DNA of 64,000 bases from Streptomyces sp. SID13031 (GTDB lineage Bacteria; Actinomycetota; Actinomycetes; Propionibacteriales; Kribbellaceae): contig NZ_JAAGLV010000014.1 in assembly GCF_010548305.1 (NCBI RefSeq), positions 1 to 64,000 on the forward strand. The letters are read 5' to 3'. The position numbers and the translations under genes are program-made. How positions within the stretch are numbered: position 1 is the first letter of the stretch; each line of letters starts with the position of its first letter. Below, one piece after another: positions 41,319-50,776 of this stretch. The notes under the pieces were generated by a model, which made no database searches, was not told the origin of the DNA, and saw only the letters and a list, made by a program, of their open reading frames with translations.

Positions 41319-42269
41319 TGCGCCTTCTTCCACCCCAACTACGCCAGCGGGCGCCGGATGGTTGCCTCGTACTACGTGTAGAGCCTGTTCTACAAGGTCG
41401 GGTGCATCCCAAGGCAGCCAGGTGATCCGGGGGTCCCGGCGGAACCAGCCGTCCTGCCGCCGCGCGAACCTGCGGGTCGTCTGCGCGGTCCGCTCGCGCG
41501 CCTCCGCCTCGGACAGCTCACCCTTCAGCATCGCGATCACCTGCGAGTAGCCGAGCGCGCGATTCGCGGTGACGCCGTCGAGCAAGCCCTTGTCCAGCAG
41601 GTCTTTCACCTCGTCCACGAAACCGTTCTCGAACATCCGGTCCACCCGGCGGCCGATCCGCTCGTCGAGCACCGGCCGCGGTACGTCGAGGCCGAGCTGG
41701 ACGGCACCCGGGTAGATGTAGGTGTGCTCCGGCAGTGTGGCGCCGTACGGGCCGCCGGTGATCTCGATGACCTCGAGCGCCCGTACGATCCGGCGGCCGT
41801 TGCTCGGCAGGATCTTGAGGGCGGAGGCAGGGTCGATCGTGGCCAGCTTGGCGTGCAGAGCACCGGAGCCGTGATCCTCGAGCTCCGCCTCCAGGCGACC
41901 CCGCACCTCGGGGTCGGTGCCCGGAAACTCGAAGTCGTCGAGGATCGCGCGGACGTACATCCCCGATCCCCCGGCCAGTACCGGGACCAGCTGCCGGCTC
42001 AGGCAGTCGTCGATCGCCGACCGGGCCAACCGCTGGAAGTCGGCCACCGTCGCGGTCTGGGTCACGTCGAGGATGTCGAGCAGGTGATGCCGTACGCCGA
42101 GACGCTCGGCGGGCGTGATCTTCGCCGTACCGACGTCCATCCCGCGGTAGACCTGCATGGCGTCGGCGTTCACCACCTCGCCCGGCAACTCCTTGCACAG
42201 GGCAACCGACAGGTCGGACTTACCGGCAGCCGTGGGACCCACGACGGCGACGACGAGTGACTCGACCAT
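41307..42269 (-). CDS. miaA: tRNA dimethylallyltransferase
   Basis: A 320-residue enzyme that transfers the dimethylallyl group to N6 of A37 in UNN-reading tRNAs, the step before MiaB. The P-loop is VVGPTAAGKSDLSVAL. The DAMQVYRGMDVGTAKI segment binds tRNA and substrate, GGSGMYVRAIL and SNGRRIVRALEVIEITG follow, and QTTRRFARRQDGWFRRDPRI is the C-terminal tRNA-binding part. Length is standard. miaB lies ~3.5 kb upstream on the same strand with plus-strand genes in between. Its stop codon is inside a 23-bp inverted repeat arm. Confidence 0.97.
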   Translation of the reverse strand: MVESLVVAVVGPTAAGKSDLSVALCKELPGEVVNADAMQVYRGMDVGTAKITPAERLGVRHHLLDILDVTQTATVADFQRLARSAIDDCLSRQLVPVLAGGSGMYVRAILDDFEFPGTDPEVRGRLEAELEDHGSGALHAKLATIDPASALKILPSNGRRIVRALEVIEITGGPYGATLPEHTYIYPGAVQLGLDVPRPVLDERIGRRVDRMFENGFVDEVKDLLDKGLLDGVTANRALGYSQVIAMLKGELSEAEARERTAQTTRRFARRQDGWFRRDPRITWLPWDAPDLVEQALHVVRGNHPAPAGVVGVEEGARHV

Positions 42270-42458
42270 CTTCGTAGTGTGACAGTGTCACCGACCGGCC
42301 CGGGCGACCGGCGTGAACTCTGGGACAAAGAACCGACAGCAGGGTTGTGATGACCCCCTCGGTTCGATAGGAACGATGCAAGCAGTTACGGTCCGGACCG
42401 CATCAGCGATTCGGGGGGCCGAAACACCATCGCAGCACCTGACTCGGGAGGAACATTC

Positions 42459-42704
42459 GTGACGAATCCGTTCGAAGAACAAGCCGATGCAGCCAAGGAG
42501 TCCTTTGACGAGGGCACCGAGGCGGTCGAGGAGCTCACCACCAGCGGCGGCGACGTCGAACTGAAGGGCAAAGGCGGCTCGCAGGACAGCGGCGGTGACG
42601 TCGAGTTCAGTGGCGGCGACGTCGAGTTCGGAGACGACGGCGACGGCGACGAGGGCACCGATTCCGGTGGCGACGTCGAGAGCGAGCCGGGCGGCCTCGC
42701 CTGA
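42459..42704 (+). CDS. Small highly acidic protein with GGDVE repeats
   Basis: An 81-residue protein with extreme Asp/Glu/Gly content. A short helical start (NPFEEQADAAKESFDEGTEA) is followed by imperfect repeats of (S)GGDVE(F/L/S), four or five copies, ending DVESEPGGLA. It is predicted to be disordered and strongly negative. GTG 42459 has a GGGAGGAAC ribosome site, and third positions are C/G-rich, which supports translation. It is followed in the same direction by the MT0933-like gene. Function is unknown; a nucleic-acid mimic or metal buffer is possible but unproven. Confidence 0.65.
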   Translation: MTNPFEEQADAAKESFDEGTEAVEELTTSGGDVELKGKGGSQDSGGDVEFSGGDVEFGDDGDGDEGTDSGGDVESEPGGLA

Positions 42705-42796
42705 CCCACCTCCCACACCTGGGGCCCTGTTGGTGGGAAGATCACCGCTAGCTATCTGTAAGTAGTTCACTACGCTAGGAATGGGAGCCCCACGAG

Positions 42797-43033
42797 ATGG
42801 GCATCTTCGACAAGTTCAAGGGCAAGACCGAGGACCTCAAAGAGAAGGCCGGCGACCTGGTCGACCAGCATGGCGACAAGGTCGGCGAGGGTCTCGACAA
42901 GGCCGGCGACTTCGTTGACGACAAGACCGGTGGCAAGTACGGCGACAAGATCGACCAGGGTGTCGACGTCGCCAAGGACCGTCTCGACGGTCTGGACGGC
43001 CAGGACGACGACATCGCGAACAAGCCTGCCTGA
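42797..43033 (+). CDS. MT0933-like antitoxin family small protein
   Basis: A 78-residue Lys/Asp-rich helical protein: GIFDKFKGKTEDLKEKAGDL then repeated DKVGEGLDKAGDFVDDKTGG and KYGDKIDQGVDVAKDRLDG. The pattern matches the MT0933/Rv0909-type antitoxin family, also similar to CsbD-like stress proteins. No cognate toxin gene adjoins, so an antitoxin role is doubtful. GGGAG lies ahead of ATG 42797 with long spacing. The transcript ends at the 17-bp hairpin at 43044-43080. Confidence 0.7.
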   Translation: MGIFDKFKGKTEDLKEKAGDLVDQHGDKVGEGLDKAGDFVDDKTGGKYGDKIDQGVDVAKDRLDGLDGQDDDIANKPA

Positions 43034-43043
43034 GCTTTCACCT

Positions 43044-43080
43044 CCGAGGGCCGCAAGGGGACACCCCTTGCGGTCCTCGG
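43044..43080 (+). terminator. strong hairpin terminator
   Basis: The 17-bp arms 43044-43060 and 43064-43080 pair with a single G-T wobble around a 3-nt ACA loop, directly after the MT0933-like gene. Confidence 0.8.
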
Positions 43081-43108
43081 TCGTTTCCAGTCCCTAGGGT
43101 TGGGCGAT

Positions 43109-43561
43109 ATGGAACGGTTTCAGGTGATTCCGGCGGCTTATGTGGCGTTGCGGCGTGGCGACCAGGTGCTGATGTTGCTGCGGGCCAACACCGGCTACAT
43201 GGACGGCTTCTGGGCATTGCCGGCCGGGCACGTCGAGCACGGTGAGTCTGTACTGGCGGCGGCGATCCGGGAGGTTCGCGAGGAGGTCGGGGTGGAGATC
43301 GACCCGGCCGACCTGGTCGCGCTGACCGCGATGCACCGGACCGGTGGCAACGGGCTGGCGATCGACGAGCGGGTCGACTTCTTCTTCACCACCACGCGCT
43401 GGACCGGCGAACCACGGCTGATGGAGCCCGGCAAAGCGGCCGGCCTGGACTGGTTCTCGCTGGACGAGTTGCCGGATCCCGTCGTACCGCATGAGGCGCG
43501 GGTGCTCGCCGGGCTGAATGGCGACCGGCTGCCGGCCGTGATCGCGCAGGGTTTCGCGTAA
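43109..43561 (+). CDS. Nudix hydrolase
   Basis: A 150-residue pyrophosphohydrolase. The Nudix box begins at GHVEHGES and continues to REVREEVGVEI (GX5EX7REUXEEXGU satisfied), with the preceding FWALPAG strand. It resembles the MutT/ADP-ribose type that acts on NDP-X compounds; the exact substrate is not readable. I use ATG 43109. A TTG nine bases upstream is in frame but has no better ribosome site. It stands alone, 29 bp after the hairpin terminator. Confidence 0.92.
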   Translation: MERFQVIPAAYVALRRGDQVLMLLRANTGYMDGFWALPAGHVEHGESVLAAAIREVREEVGVEIDPADLVALTAMHRTGGNGLAIDERVDFFFTTTRWTGEPRLMEPGKAAGLDWFSLDELPDPVVPHEARVLAGLNGDRLPAVIAQGFA

Positions 43562-43655
43562 TTCGTCTTGCGTTCACATGGTTAGGACAAACTCGTTCTA
43601 GAGTGCCAGCGATGCGCCGGGGCGTGAGGCACCGGCTCCTAGGCCGGAGGCACCG

Positions 43656-45500
43656 ATGGACGAGCAGGCTGCGGAACTTACAGCTGGCGGAACGAGCAGG
43701 CGGCGGATTCTCCAGGCAGGAGCGGCGAGTGCAGGCGCGGTTGTCGTCGGAGGCGCAGTGACCGGCACCCAGGCAGCTTCGGCCGCTGGGGTCCAGGCTT
43801 CGTCGAGCCGTCCCGATCCCGAGGACCCGCGCTTCACGCTGGCCGTCGTACCGGACACGCAGTACATGTTCGACCTCGACCGGGGCGACCCCGCGCCGCT
43901 GACCGCGACCTTCGAGTACCTGATCGATCAGCGCGGCGTGGACAACATCGTCTTCACCGCGCACCTGGGCGACGTGACCGAGAACGCGCAGGCTTCGGAG
44001 TTCGCGCAGGCCGATCCGGTCTTCGCCGTCATGGACCGGGCCCGGATGCCGTACAGCGTGCTCGCCGGTAACCACGACATCGACGGCAGCAAGGACGACC
44101 AGCGCGGCGATTCGCCGTACCTGCGGGTGTTCGGGCCGCAGCGGTTCAAGCGGATGAGCACCTACGGCGGGTCGACGCCGGACGGCTACAACTCGTACCA
44201 CGTGTTCCGCGCGGGCGGCCGGCAATGGTTGCTGCTGGCAATGGACTGGCGGCCGTCCGACCAGGGCTTCGCGTGGGCGCGCAAGGTGATCGCGGAGCAC
44301 CCGGCGCTGCCGGTGATCCTGACCACGCACGAGATCGTGTACGCCGACGACGGCCAGGGGATCGCGTACTTCTCCGACCAGGGCAACCGCGTCTGGGAAC
44401 AGCTCGTCGACGGCAACGACCAGATCTTCCTGACGCTGAACGGCCATTACTGGCCGCCCGGCCGGACGGTTCGCCGCAACGCCGCCGGGCACGACGTGCA
44501 CCTTCACATCACCAACTACCAGGACCGGTACTACGGCGGTGGCGCGATGATCCGCCTCTACCACTTCGACCTGGTCCGCAACACGATCGACGTCGAGACG
44601 ATCAACCCGTGGATCCTGGCGCAGAAGCCGTCGCGGCGTTCACAGCTGGCCGAGGGCGAGGTCGAGCTGACCAGCGACGTCAACCGCTTCAGCCTGCCTG
44701 TCGACTTCGCTGAGCGGTTCGCCGGGTTCGCCCCAGAGCCGGTACGGCCCGCGCGGCCGGCGTCGTCGCAGGTGATCCCGGGGACCATGGCGTACTGGCG
44801 GCTGGACGGGCCGGTCGGTTCGCGGGTCGTGGACCACTCGGGTCGTGGCAACGACCTGACGCCGGTGCTGTTGGCGGGGAGCCCGGCGGACAGCCTGAAG
44901 GCGTCTGCCGAGTTCCACCCGGACCAGCCCGGGCATGCGAGCTGGGTGTTCGGTGGCGGCAAGAACCCGGGACGTGGCGGCTACCTGCGTACTGCCGACA
45001 ACGCGCCGTTGAACCGGCTGACCTTCCAGGGCGGCTACACCATCGAGGCATTCGTGAAGCTCGCCGACGACGGTGCTGACCATTCGTGGGAGGGGCTGCT
45101 CAGTCGGCTCGGTACAGGAGCCGACGCGGGCAAGACGGGCAGCGACACGTCCGAGCCGGTCGTCAACCTGGCGTTCTCCGGTGGGCGGCAGTTGCAGTGG
45201 GCCGTGTACCCGCTCGACAAGACCGACACCTTCACCAACTGGGGCCACGAGGAGCTCGCCGGCCGCTGGTTCCACCTCGCGGTGGTCAACGACGGACGGC
45301 ACACCACTCTCTACATCGACTCCTCGGAGCTCCTCCGCAACCCGAGCACCCGCTCGAACGGCCTCGCCACCGCGGGAAAGCCGTGGCTGCTGGGCGCGAA
45401 CCACTACGCCAACAACATCGAACAGTCCTTCGCAGGCCACATCGGCGAACTCCGCATCGTCGACCGAGCGCTGTCGCTGAAGGAGTTCCTGAACGCCTGA
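43656..45500 (+). CDS. Tat-exported metallophosphoesterase with LamG-like domain
   Basis: A 614-residue protein. A twin-arginine signal (TSRRRILQAGAASAGAVVV, cleavage near AASA) leads into a calcineurin-like phosphoesterase (residues ~58-320). Its metal motifs are VVPDTQYMFD, AHLGDVTENA, AGNHDIDGS and LTTHEI, then NGHYWPPG. The C-terminal ~215 residues form a LamG/concanavalin-like beta-sandwich (TMAYWRLDG ... GYTIEAFVKL ... WFHLAVVNDG ... GELRIVDRAL), which usually binds carbohydrate. It is an extracellular phosphodiesterase or phosphatase of unknown substrate. The next 259 bp (45501-45759) hold nothing recognisable. Confidence 0.9.
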   Translation: MDEQAAELTAGGTSRRRILQAGAASAGAVVVGGAVTGTQAASAAGVQASSSRPDPEDPRFTLAVVPDTQYMFDLDRGDPAPLTATFEYLIDQRGVDNIVFTAHLGDVTENAQASEFAQADPVFAVMDRARMPYSVLAGNHDIDGSKDDQRGDSPYLRVFGPQRFKRMSTYGGSTPDGYNSYHVFRAGGRQWLLLAMDWRPSDQGFAWARKVIAEHPALPVILTTHEIVYADDGQGIAYFSDQGNRVWEQLVDGNDQIFLTLNGHYWPPGRTVRRNAAGHDVHLHITNYQDRYYGGGAMIRLYHFDLVRNTIDVETINPWILAQKPSRRSQLAEGEVELTSDVNRFSLPVDFAERFAGFAPEPVRPARPASSQVIPGTMAYWRLDGPVGSRVVDHSGRGNDLTPVLLAGSPADSLKASAEFHPDQPGHASWVFGGGKNPGRGGYLRTADNAPLNRLTFQGGYTIEAFVKLADDGADHSWEGLLSRLGTGADAGKTGSDTSEPVVNLAFSGGRQLQWAVYPLDKTDTFTNWGHEELAGRWFHLAVVNDGRHTTLYIDSSELLRNPSTRSNGLATAGKPWLLGANHYANNIEQSFAGHIGELRIVDRALSLKEFLNA

Positions 45501-45759
45501 TCCCCCCACGCACCTCCTCCGTCGCCGCTCTGTCGTCCGCTGCCCCGAGCCTTCGGCTGGCCACTCTGTGCATCACCTGAGCAATATCCCTCGGCCCAGA
45601 CGCTCACACGGTGCACAAAGTCGACGCCAAGGGGCGGGGTGCCGCCGCCATACAGGTTGCGGCGCCAAGGGCTCGCCGCTCCTGTGCCGCGCGGGGGCGC
45701 AAGGGCAGGCAGCGCGGTGGCGGGTGGCGCGCCGACGGACGAGGTGCGTGGGGAGTTGG

Positions 45760-47253
45760 TCAGCCGACCTGGCAGCCGCCAGTAGCCGGCTCGAGGGGGG
45801 CCGGCTTGCCGATGATGGGCATGCCGAGCATTACGCCCGGAGTACCGGTGGAGGGCGGGGCGTCTTGGGCTCGTTCCCAGGCGTCGCCGGCGCGGGTGCG
45901 GCGTACTGATCCGAAGACGTCGGCGACCAGGTGGTGGGGTGCGGCGTAGGTGATCTCGACCGTTGCCATGTCACCCGGACGCGGCTTCTCGACGCCGTCG
46001 GGCAGCGTGAAGTGGACCAGGCGGTTGTCGCGGGCGCGACCGGAGAGCCGGTGGGTCGCGGCGTCCTTGCGTCCCTCGCCCTCGGCGATCAGCACCTCGA
46101 CCGAGCGGCCGACGACCTTCTTGTTCTCATCCCAGGCCATCTGGTCCTGCAGCTCGACCAACCGGATGTACCGCTCCTGGACGACCGAACGCGGCACCTG
46201 GTCCGCCATCGACTCGGCCGGTGTGCCGGGCCGCTTCGAGTACTGGAAGGTGAAGGCGCCGGCGAAGCGGGCCTCGCGGACGACGTCGAGCGTGCCCTGG
46301 AAGTCCTCCTCGGTCTCACCGGGGAAGCCGACGATGATGTCGGTCGTGATCGCGGCGTCAGGCATCGCGGCGCGCACGTCTTCGATAATGCGAAGGTAGC
46401 GGTCCCGCCGGTACGACCGGCGCATCGTCTTGAGGATCTGGTCCGATCCCGACTGCAGCGGCATATGCAGCGACGGCATCACGTTCGGCGTCTCGGCCAT
46501 CGCCTCGATCACGTCCGCGGTGAAGTCGCGCGGGTGCGGCGAGGTGAACCGGACCCGTTCCAGCCCCTCGATGGAGCCGCAGGCCCGCAAAAGCTTCGAG
46601 AACGCGTACCGGTCGCCGAACTCGACGCCGTAAGAGTTCACGTTCTGCCCCAGCAGCGTCACCTCGAGCACGCCCTCGGCGACCAGCGCCTCGACCTCGG
46701 CGAGCACGTCACCGGGGCGGCGGTCCTTCTCGCGGCCGCGCAGCGCCGGGACGATGCAGAACGTGCAGGTGTTGTTGCAGCCGACGCTGACCGACACCCA
46801 GGCGGAGTACGGCGACTCGCGCCGGGTCGGCAGCGTGGACGGGAAGACGTCGAGCGACTCGAGGATCTCGACCTGCGACTCCTCGGCGATCCGGGCCCGC
46901 TCCAGCAGCACCGGCAGCGCGCCGATGTTGTGGGTACCGAAGACGACGTCCACCCAGGGCGCCTTCTTGGTGATGGTGGCCCGGTCCTTCTGCGCCAGGC
47001 AGCCACCGACGGCGATCTGCATGCCGGGGTTCTTGGCCTTCGCGGGAGCCAGCATGCCGAGGTTGCCGTACAGCTTGTTGTCGGCGTTCTCGCGGACCGC
47101 GCAGGTGTTGAAGACGACCACGTCGGCGAGGTCACCCTCGGGCGCGCGGACATAACCGGCAGTCTCCAGCAGGCCCCGCAGGCGCTCGGAGTCGTGGACG
47201 TTCATCTGACACCCGTGGGTGCGGACCTCGTATGTACGCATAACAGCCACCAA
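45760..47253 (-). CDS. miaB: tRNA-2-methylthio-N6-dimethylallyladenosine synthase
   Basis: A 497-residue radical-SAM methylthiotransferase that converts i6A37 to ms2i6A37. The N-terminal UPF0004 domain has Cys residues in RTHGCQMN, FNTCAVRE and GGCLAQKD for the auxiliary 4Fe-4S cluster. The radical SAM motif is VGCNNTCTFCIVP. A C-terminal TRAM domain (VVGRSVEVLIAEGEGRK) binds tRNA. The last ~50 residues are a Pro-rich extension. It works on the product of miaA, also in this window. Confidence 0.97.
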   Translation of the reverse strand: MVAVMRTYEVRTHGCQMNVHDSERLRGLLETAGYVRAPEGDLADVVVFNTCAVRENADNKLYGNLGMLAPAKAKNPGMQIAVGGCLAQKDRATITKKAPWVDVVFGTHNIGALPVLLERARIAEESQVEILESLDVFPSTLPTRRESPYSAWVSVSVGCNNTCTFCIVPALRGREKDRRPGDVLAEVEALVAEGVLEVTLLGQNVNSYGVEFGDRYAFSKLLRACGSIEGLERVRFTSPHPRDFTADVIEAMAETPNVMPSLHMPLQSGSDQILKTMRRSYRRDRYLRIIEDVRAAMPDAAITTDIIVGFPGETEEDFQGTLDVVREARFAGAFTFQYSKRPGTPAESMADQVPRSVVQERYIRLVELQDQMAWDENKKVVGRSVEVLIAEGEGRKDAATHRLSGRARDNRLVHFTLPDGVEKPRPGDMATVEITYAAPHHLVADVFGSVRRTRAGDAWERAQDAPPSTGTPGVMLGMPIIGKPAPLEPATGGCQVG

Positions 47254-47355
47254 GAGTACGTCAGCTCCGCCGCTGCCTTGGTAGACCTATCCCTACCTTC
47301 AACAGGGCGCCTGCAACCCCTGTGCCGGAGGCCGCCCGCAAGAACACTGGAACCC

Positions 47356-48903
47356 ATGAACAGTTCCCGTCGTCAGTTCCTCGCCCGTACCGCCGCCGGC
47401 GCCACCGTGGTCGCTGGTGGCACGTTCACGGCCAACCATGCGGTCGCCCTCAGCTGGCCGGCTGTCACCGCCCGGACGACCCGGATCACCGCGCTGACCG
47501 ATGTCACCGTCATCGACCCCGCGACCGGGCGGCGCGACCGGCACCAGACCGTCCTGATCAGCGACGACCGGATCACCGCCGTCGGCCGCCACCTGCCGGT
47601 CCCGCACGGCGCCACCGAGCTCAAGCTCAGCGGCAAGTTCGTCATCCCCGGCCTGGCCGACATGCATGTCCACTCCCTCGGCGACGAGCACGTCTCGCCG
47701 CCGCTCTACCTGGCCAACGGGCTGACCACGGTCCGTGAGATGGCTGCACCCGACCCGGTCGTCTACGACTGGCGCGACCGGATCGACGCCGGCACGCTGC
47801 TCGGCCCCCGGATGGTCGTCGCCAGCCAGATCATCGACGGCGATCCGACCTTGTGGGACCCGAACCTGCTCCACGTGCTCGTCGTCCACGACGAGGCCGG
47901 CGCGCGGGCCGCAGTACGGCAGGTGAAGAAGGAGGGGGCCGATTTCGTCAAGGTGTACTCGCGACTGAGCCCGACGGCGTACCGGGCGATCCTGGACGAG
48001 GCGCGGCGGCAGGGGCTGACCGTGCACGGCCACGGGCCGGACCAGGTACCGGTCAAGCAGGTCAGCAACGCCGGGCAGCGCAGCATCGAGCACATCCACG
48101 CACTCGGGCTGTCGGTGTCGAGCCGCGAGGCCGAGGTACGCCGGCTGCAGCGGGCGATCGCCATCAAGACCGGCGACTACAACGGCTGGTTCCGGCAGAT
48201 GCACCCGATCGAGTGGATCGCGGCGAACAGCTTCAGCCAGGCCCGCGCGGCCGATGTCTTCGGCACGCTGCGACGCAACCGGACCCGGGTCACCCCGACG
48301 CTGACCATGCACAGGGTGCTGGACATGCCCGACTTCACCGGGCCGAACCCGGCGACGCAGAAGTACCTCAGTGAGGACTCGGTCGGCACCTACGACTACG
48401 TGATCGAGAACCTCTACAAGGCCAACCGGAACGCCGAGGAGATCTCGCACCAGCGGCAACTGTGGGAGTACCGGCAGCGCTTCGTCCGCGAGCTCTTCGC
48501 GCACGGCGTCCCCGTCATGGCCGGCACGGACACCGGTACGCCGTACATGGTGCCCGGCTTCGCCCTGCACGACGAGCTCGAGCTGCTGGTCGGAGCCGGC
48601 GCCACGACCCAGCAGGCCCTGTACGCCGCGACGGTCGAGCCGGCCAAGTTCCTCGGGATGACCGCGAACCTCGGCTCGGTGGCTCCGCGCAAGATCGCCG
48701 ACCTCGTAGTACTGGACGCCGACCCGCTGCAGGACATCCGGAACACCCGGCGGATCCACACCGTGATCACCCGCGGACGGGTCATCTCCCCCGCCGCGCG
48801 GGCGCGGATGCTCGCCGACGTGGCGGCAGCCGTCAAGGCTCCTGCGCAAACGACGTCGCTGGCTGCGGGTGGCTGTTGCGGAACGGGCCGTCCCGGACAC
48901 TAA
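47356..48903 (+). CDS. Tat-exported amidohydrolase
   Basis: A 515-residue metal-dependent hydrolase of the imidazolonepropionase/prolidase type. The Tat signal is SSRRQFLARTAAGATVVAGG. The metal site is visible: HxH in GLADMHVHSLG, Lys in DFVKVYSR (carboxylate), His in TVHGHGPD, His in IEHIHALG, and Asp in MAGTDTGTPY. The C-terminal sandwich (GSVAPRKIADLVVLDADPL) is typical. The extracellular substrate is unknown, possibly dipeptides or cyclic amides. It is divergent from miaB and precedes the glutamate transporter operon. Confidence 0.9.
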   Translation: MNSSRRQFLARTAAGATVVAGGTFTANHAVALSWPAVTARTTRITALTDVTVIDPATGRRDRHQTVLISDDRITAVGRHLPVPHGATELKLSGKFVIPGLADMHVHSLGDEHVSPPLYLANGLTTVREMAAPDPVVYDWRDRIDAGTLLGPRMVVASQIIDGDPTLWDPNLLHVLVVHDEAGARAAVRQVKKEGADFVKVYSRLSPTAYRAILDEARRQGLTVHGHGPDQVPVKQVSNAGQRSIEHIHALGLSVSSREAEVRRLQRAIAIKTGDYNGWFRQMHPIEWIAANSFSQARAADVFGTLRRNRTRVTPTLTMHRVLDMPDFTGPNPATQKYLSEDSVGTYDYVIENLYKANRNAEEISHQRQLWEYRQRFVRELFAHGVPVMAGTDTGTPYMVPGFALHDELELLVGAGATTQQALYAATVEPAKFLGMTANLGSVAPRKIADLVVLDADPLQDIRNTRRIHTVITRGRVISPAARARMLADVAAAVKAPAQTTSLAAGGCCGTGRPGH

Positions 48904-49024
48904 CGTTCACACCCGAGCTGGCTGTGACGAATTCATCACAGCCAGCTCTCACTTATTGCAGATCGTTACCACCGTGGAACCGGGGAGCCGTGCAGTCACC
49001 CTCTGCCTCCGCTAGGTTCTCGCC

Positions 49025-49795
49025 ATGAGCGATTCCTCCGCCGTCGACACCGTGACGACCACAGGTCTTGTCGCCCTGAGAGACGTGAACAAGCATTTCG
49101 GCGACCTGCACGTGCTGAAGGACATCAACCTGTCCATCAAGCGCGGCGAGGTCGTCGTCGTGATCGGCCCGTCCGGATCCGGCAAATCGACGCTGTGCCG
49201 GGCGATCAACCGACTCGAGCCGATCGACTCGGGCACCATCGAGCTGGACGGCCAGCCGCTGCCCAGCGAGGGCAAGGCGCTGGCCAAGCTCCGCGCCGAC
49301 GTCGGCATGGTGTTCCAGTCGTTCAACCTGTTCGCGCACAAGACGATCCTGCAGAACGTCACCCTCGGCCCGACCAAGGTCCGTGGCATCGGCAAGGCCG
49401 AGGCGGAGAAGACCGCCCGGGCCCTGCTCGAGCGGGTCGGCGTGGCCGCCCAGGCCGACAAGTTCCCGGCCCAGCTGTCCGGTGGCCAGCAGCAGCGCGT
49501 CGCGATCGCCCGCGCGCTGGCGATGGACCCGAAGGTGATGCTCTTCGACGAGCCGACCTCGGCGCTCGACCCGGAGATGATCAACGAGGTGCTCGACGTG
49601 ATGGTCGGGCTGACCAAGCAGAGCATGACGATGGTGGTCGTCACCCACGAGATGGGTTTCGCCCGGAAGGCGGCCAACCGGGTCGTCTTCATGGCCGACG
49701 GCCAGATCGTCGAAGAGGCCGAGCCGGAGAAGTTCTTCACCGACCCGCAGACCAAGCGGGCGCAGGACTTCCTCTCGAAGATCCTCACTCACTGA
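49025..49795 (+). CDS. gluA: Glutamate ABC transporter ATP-binding protein
   Basis: A 256-residue ATPase of the polar amino acid (PAAT) type. Walker A is IGPSGSGKSTLCRAIN, the Q-loop is in GMVFQSFNLFAHKT, the signature LSGGQQQRVAIARALAMD, Walker B VMLFDEPTSALDPE and the switch His VVVTHEMGFA. It energises import together with GluC and GluD. It is the first gene of gluABCD, with 58 bp to gluB. The order and sequences match the Corynebacterium and Streptomyces gluABCD operon. Confidence 0.95.
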   Translation: MSDSSAVDTVTTTGLVALRDVNKHFGDLHVLKDINLSIKRGEVVVVIGPSGSGKSTLCRAINRLEPIDSGTIELDGQPLPSEGKALAKLRADVGMVFQSFNLFAHKTILQNVTLGPTKVRGIGKAEAEKTARALLERVGVAAQADKFPAQLSGGQQQRVAIARALAMDPKVMLFDEPTSALDPEMINEVLDVMVGLTKQSMTMVVVTHEMGFARKAANRVVFMADGQIVEEAEPEKFFTDPQTKRAQDFLSKILTH

Positions 49796-49853
49796 CCGCC
49801 CTGGCCGTCCCCTGAAAATCCTGAGCAGTAGCAATTATCTGGAGGAAACAAAC

Positions 49854-50696
49854 ATGCGACAGCGGATCATCGCTGCCCTCGGTATCACGGTCCTGGCCGC
49901 GACCGGACTGACCGCCTGTGGCGACGACTCGGACGCCGGCGGATCGGGCAGCACTGGCGACAAGATCACCATCGGCATCAAGTTCGACCAGCCCGGCCTC
50001 GGCCTGAAGGAAGGCTCGAACTACACCGGTCTCGACGTCGACGTGGCGAAGTACGTCGCCAAGGAGCTGGGCTTCGCCGACGACAAGGTCGAGTTCAAGG
50101 AGTCCCCGTCGGCGCAGCGCGAGAGCCTGCTGGCCAACGGTCAGGTCAAGATGATCTTCGCGACCTACTCGATCACGGACACCCGCAAGGAGAAGGTCTC
50201 CTTCGCCGGCCCGTACCTGGTCGCCGGTCAGGACCTGCTGGTGAAGGCGGACAACACCGACATCACCGGTCCGGAGACGATGAACGGCAAGAAGGTCTGC
50301 TCGGTGACGGGTTCGACCTCGGCGCAGAAGATCAAGGACACCTACGCCAAGACCGTCCAGCTGCAGAAGTACGACACCTACTCCAAGTGTGTCGAGGCAC
50401 TGGCTGGCGGCTCGATCGACGCCGTCACCACCGACAACACCATCCTGGCCGGATTCGCCGCACAGGCAGCGAACCAGGGCAAGTTCAAGGTGGTCGGCAA
50501 GACCTTCTCCACCGAGCGCTACGGCGTCGGCCTCAAGAAGGGCGACACGGAGACCTGTACCAAGGTCAACGACGCGCTCAAGAAGATGGTCGACTCCGGT
50601 GAGTGGCAGAAGGCCTTCGACAAGAACCTCGGCACGGCCGGCCTGAAGCTCGACCCGGCGACCAACCCGCCGAAGAGCTTCGACGCCTGCGCCTGA
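49854..50696 (+). CDS. gluB: Glutamate ABC transporter substrate-binding lipoprotein
   Basis: A 280-residue solute-binding protein. The lipoprotein signal is RQRIIAALGITVLAATGLTACGDD with lipobox LTAC (Cys at about residue 22). The type 3 SBP fold follows: GIKFDQPGLGLKEG, YTGLDVDVAKYVAKELGF, FATYSITDTRKEKVSFAGPY, VCSVTGSTSAQKI and VTTDNTILAGFAAQA. It captures glutamate (or a related acidic amino acid) outside the membrane. AGGAGGAAAC-type sequence (CTGGAGGAAACAAAC) precedes ATG 49854. Confidence 0.94.
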   Translation: MRQRIIAALGITVLAATGLTACGDDSDAGGSGSTGDKITIGIKFDQPGLGLKEGSNYTGLDVDVAKYVAKELGFADDKVEFKESPSAQRESLLANGQVKMIFATYSITDTRKEKVSFAGPYLVAGQDLLVKADNTDITGPETMNGKKVCSVTGSTSAQKIKDTYAKTVQLQKYDTYSKCVEALAGGSIDAVTTDNTILAGFAAQAANQGKFKVVGKTFSTERYGVGLKKGDTETCTKVNDALKKMVDSGEWQKAFDKNLGTAGLKLDPATNPPKSFDACA

Positions 50697-50776
50697 CCTC
50701 GAACCATCGTGGGGAGGGACCGTTCGCGGTTCCTCCCCACGCTTGGGTCTCCACCTAGTTCCCCAGCGGGAGAAGC

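Noticed and set aside
42797..43033. A toxin-antitoxin system with the MT0933-like protein
   Set aside because: The adjacent genes are an acidic repeat protein and a Nudix hydrolase. No toxin candidate is next to it.
45931..47355. The N-terminal half of a 990-codon plus frame running into the amidohydrolase
   Set aside because: It is antisense to miaB. The amidohydrolase starts at ATG 47356 with its Tat signal.
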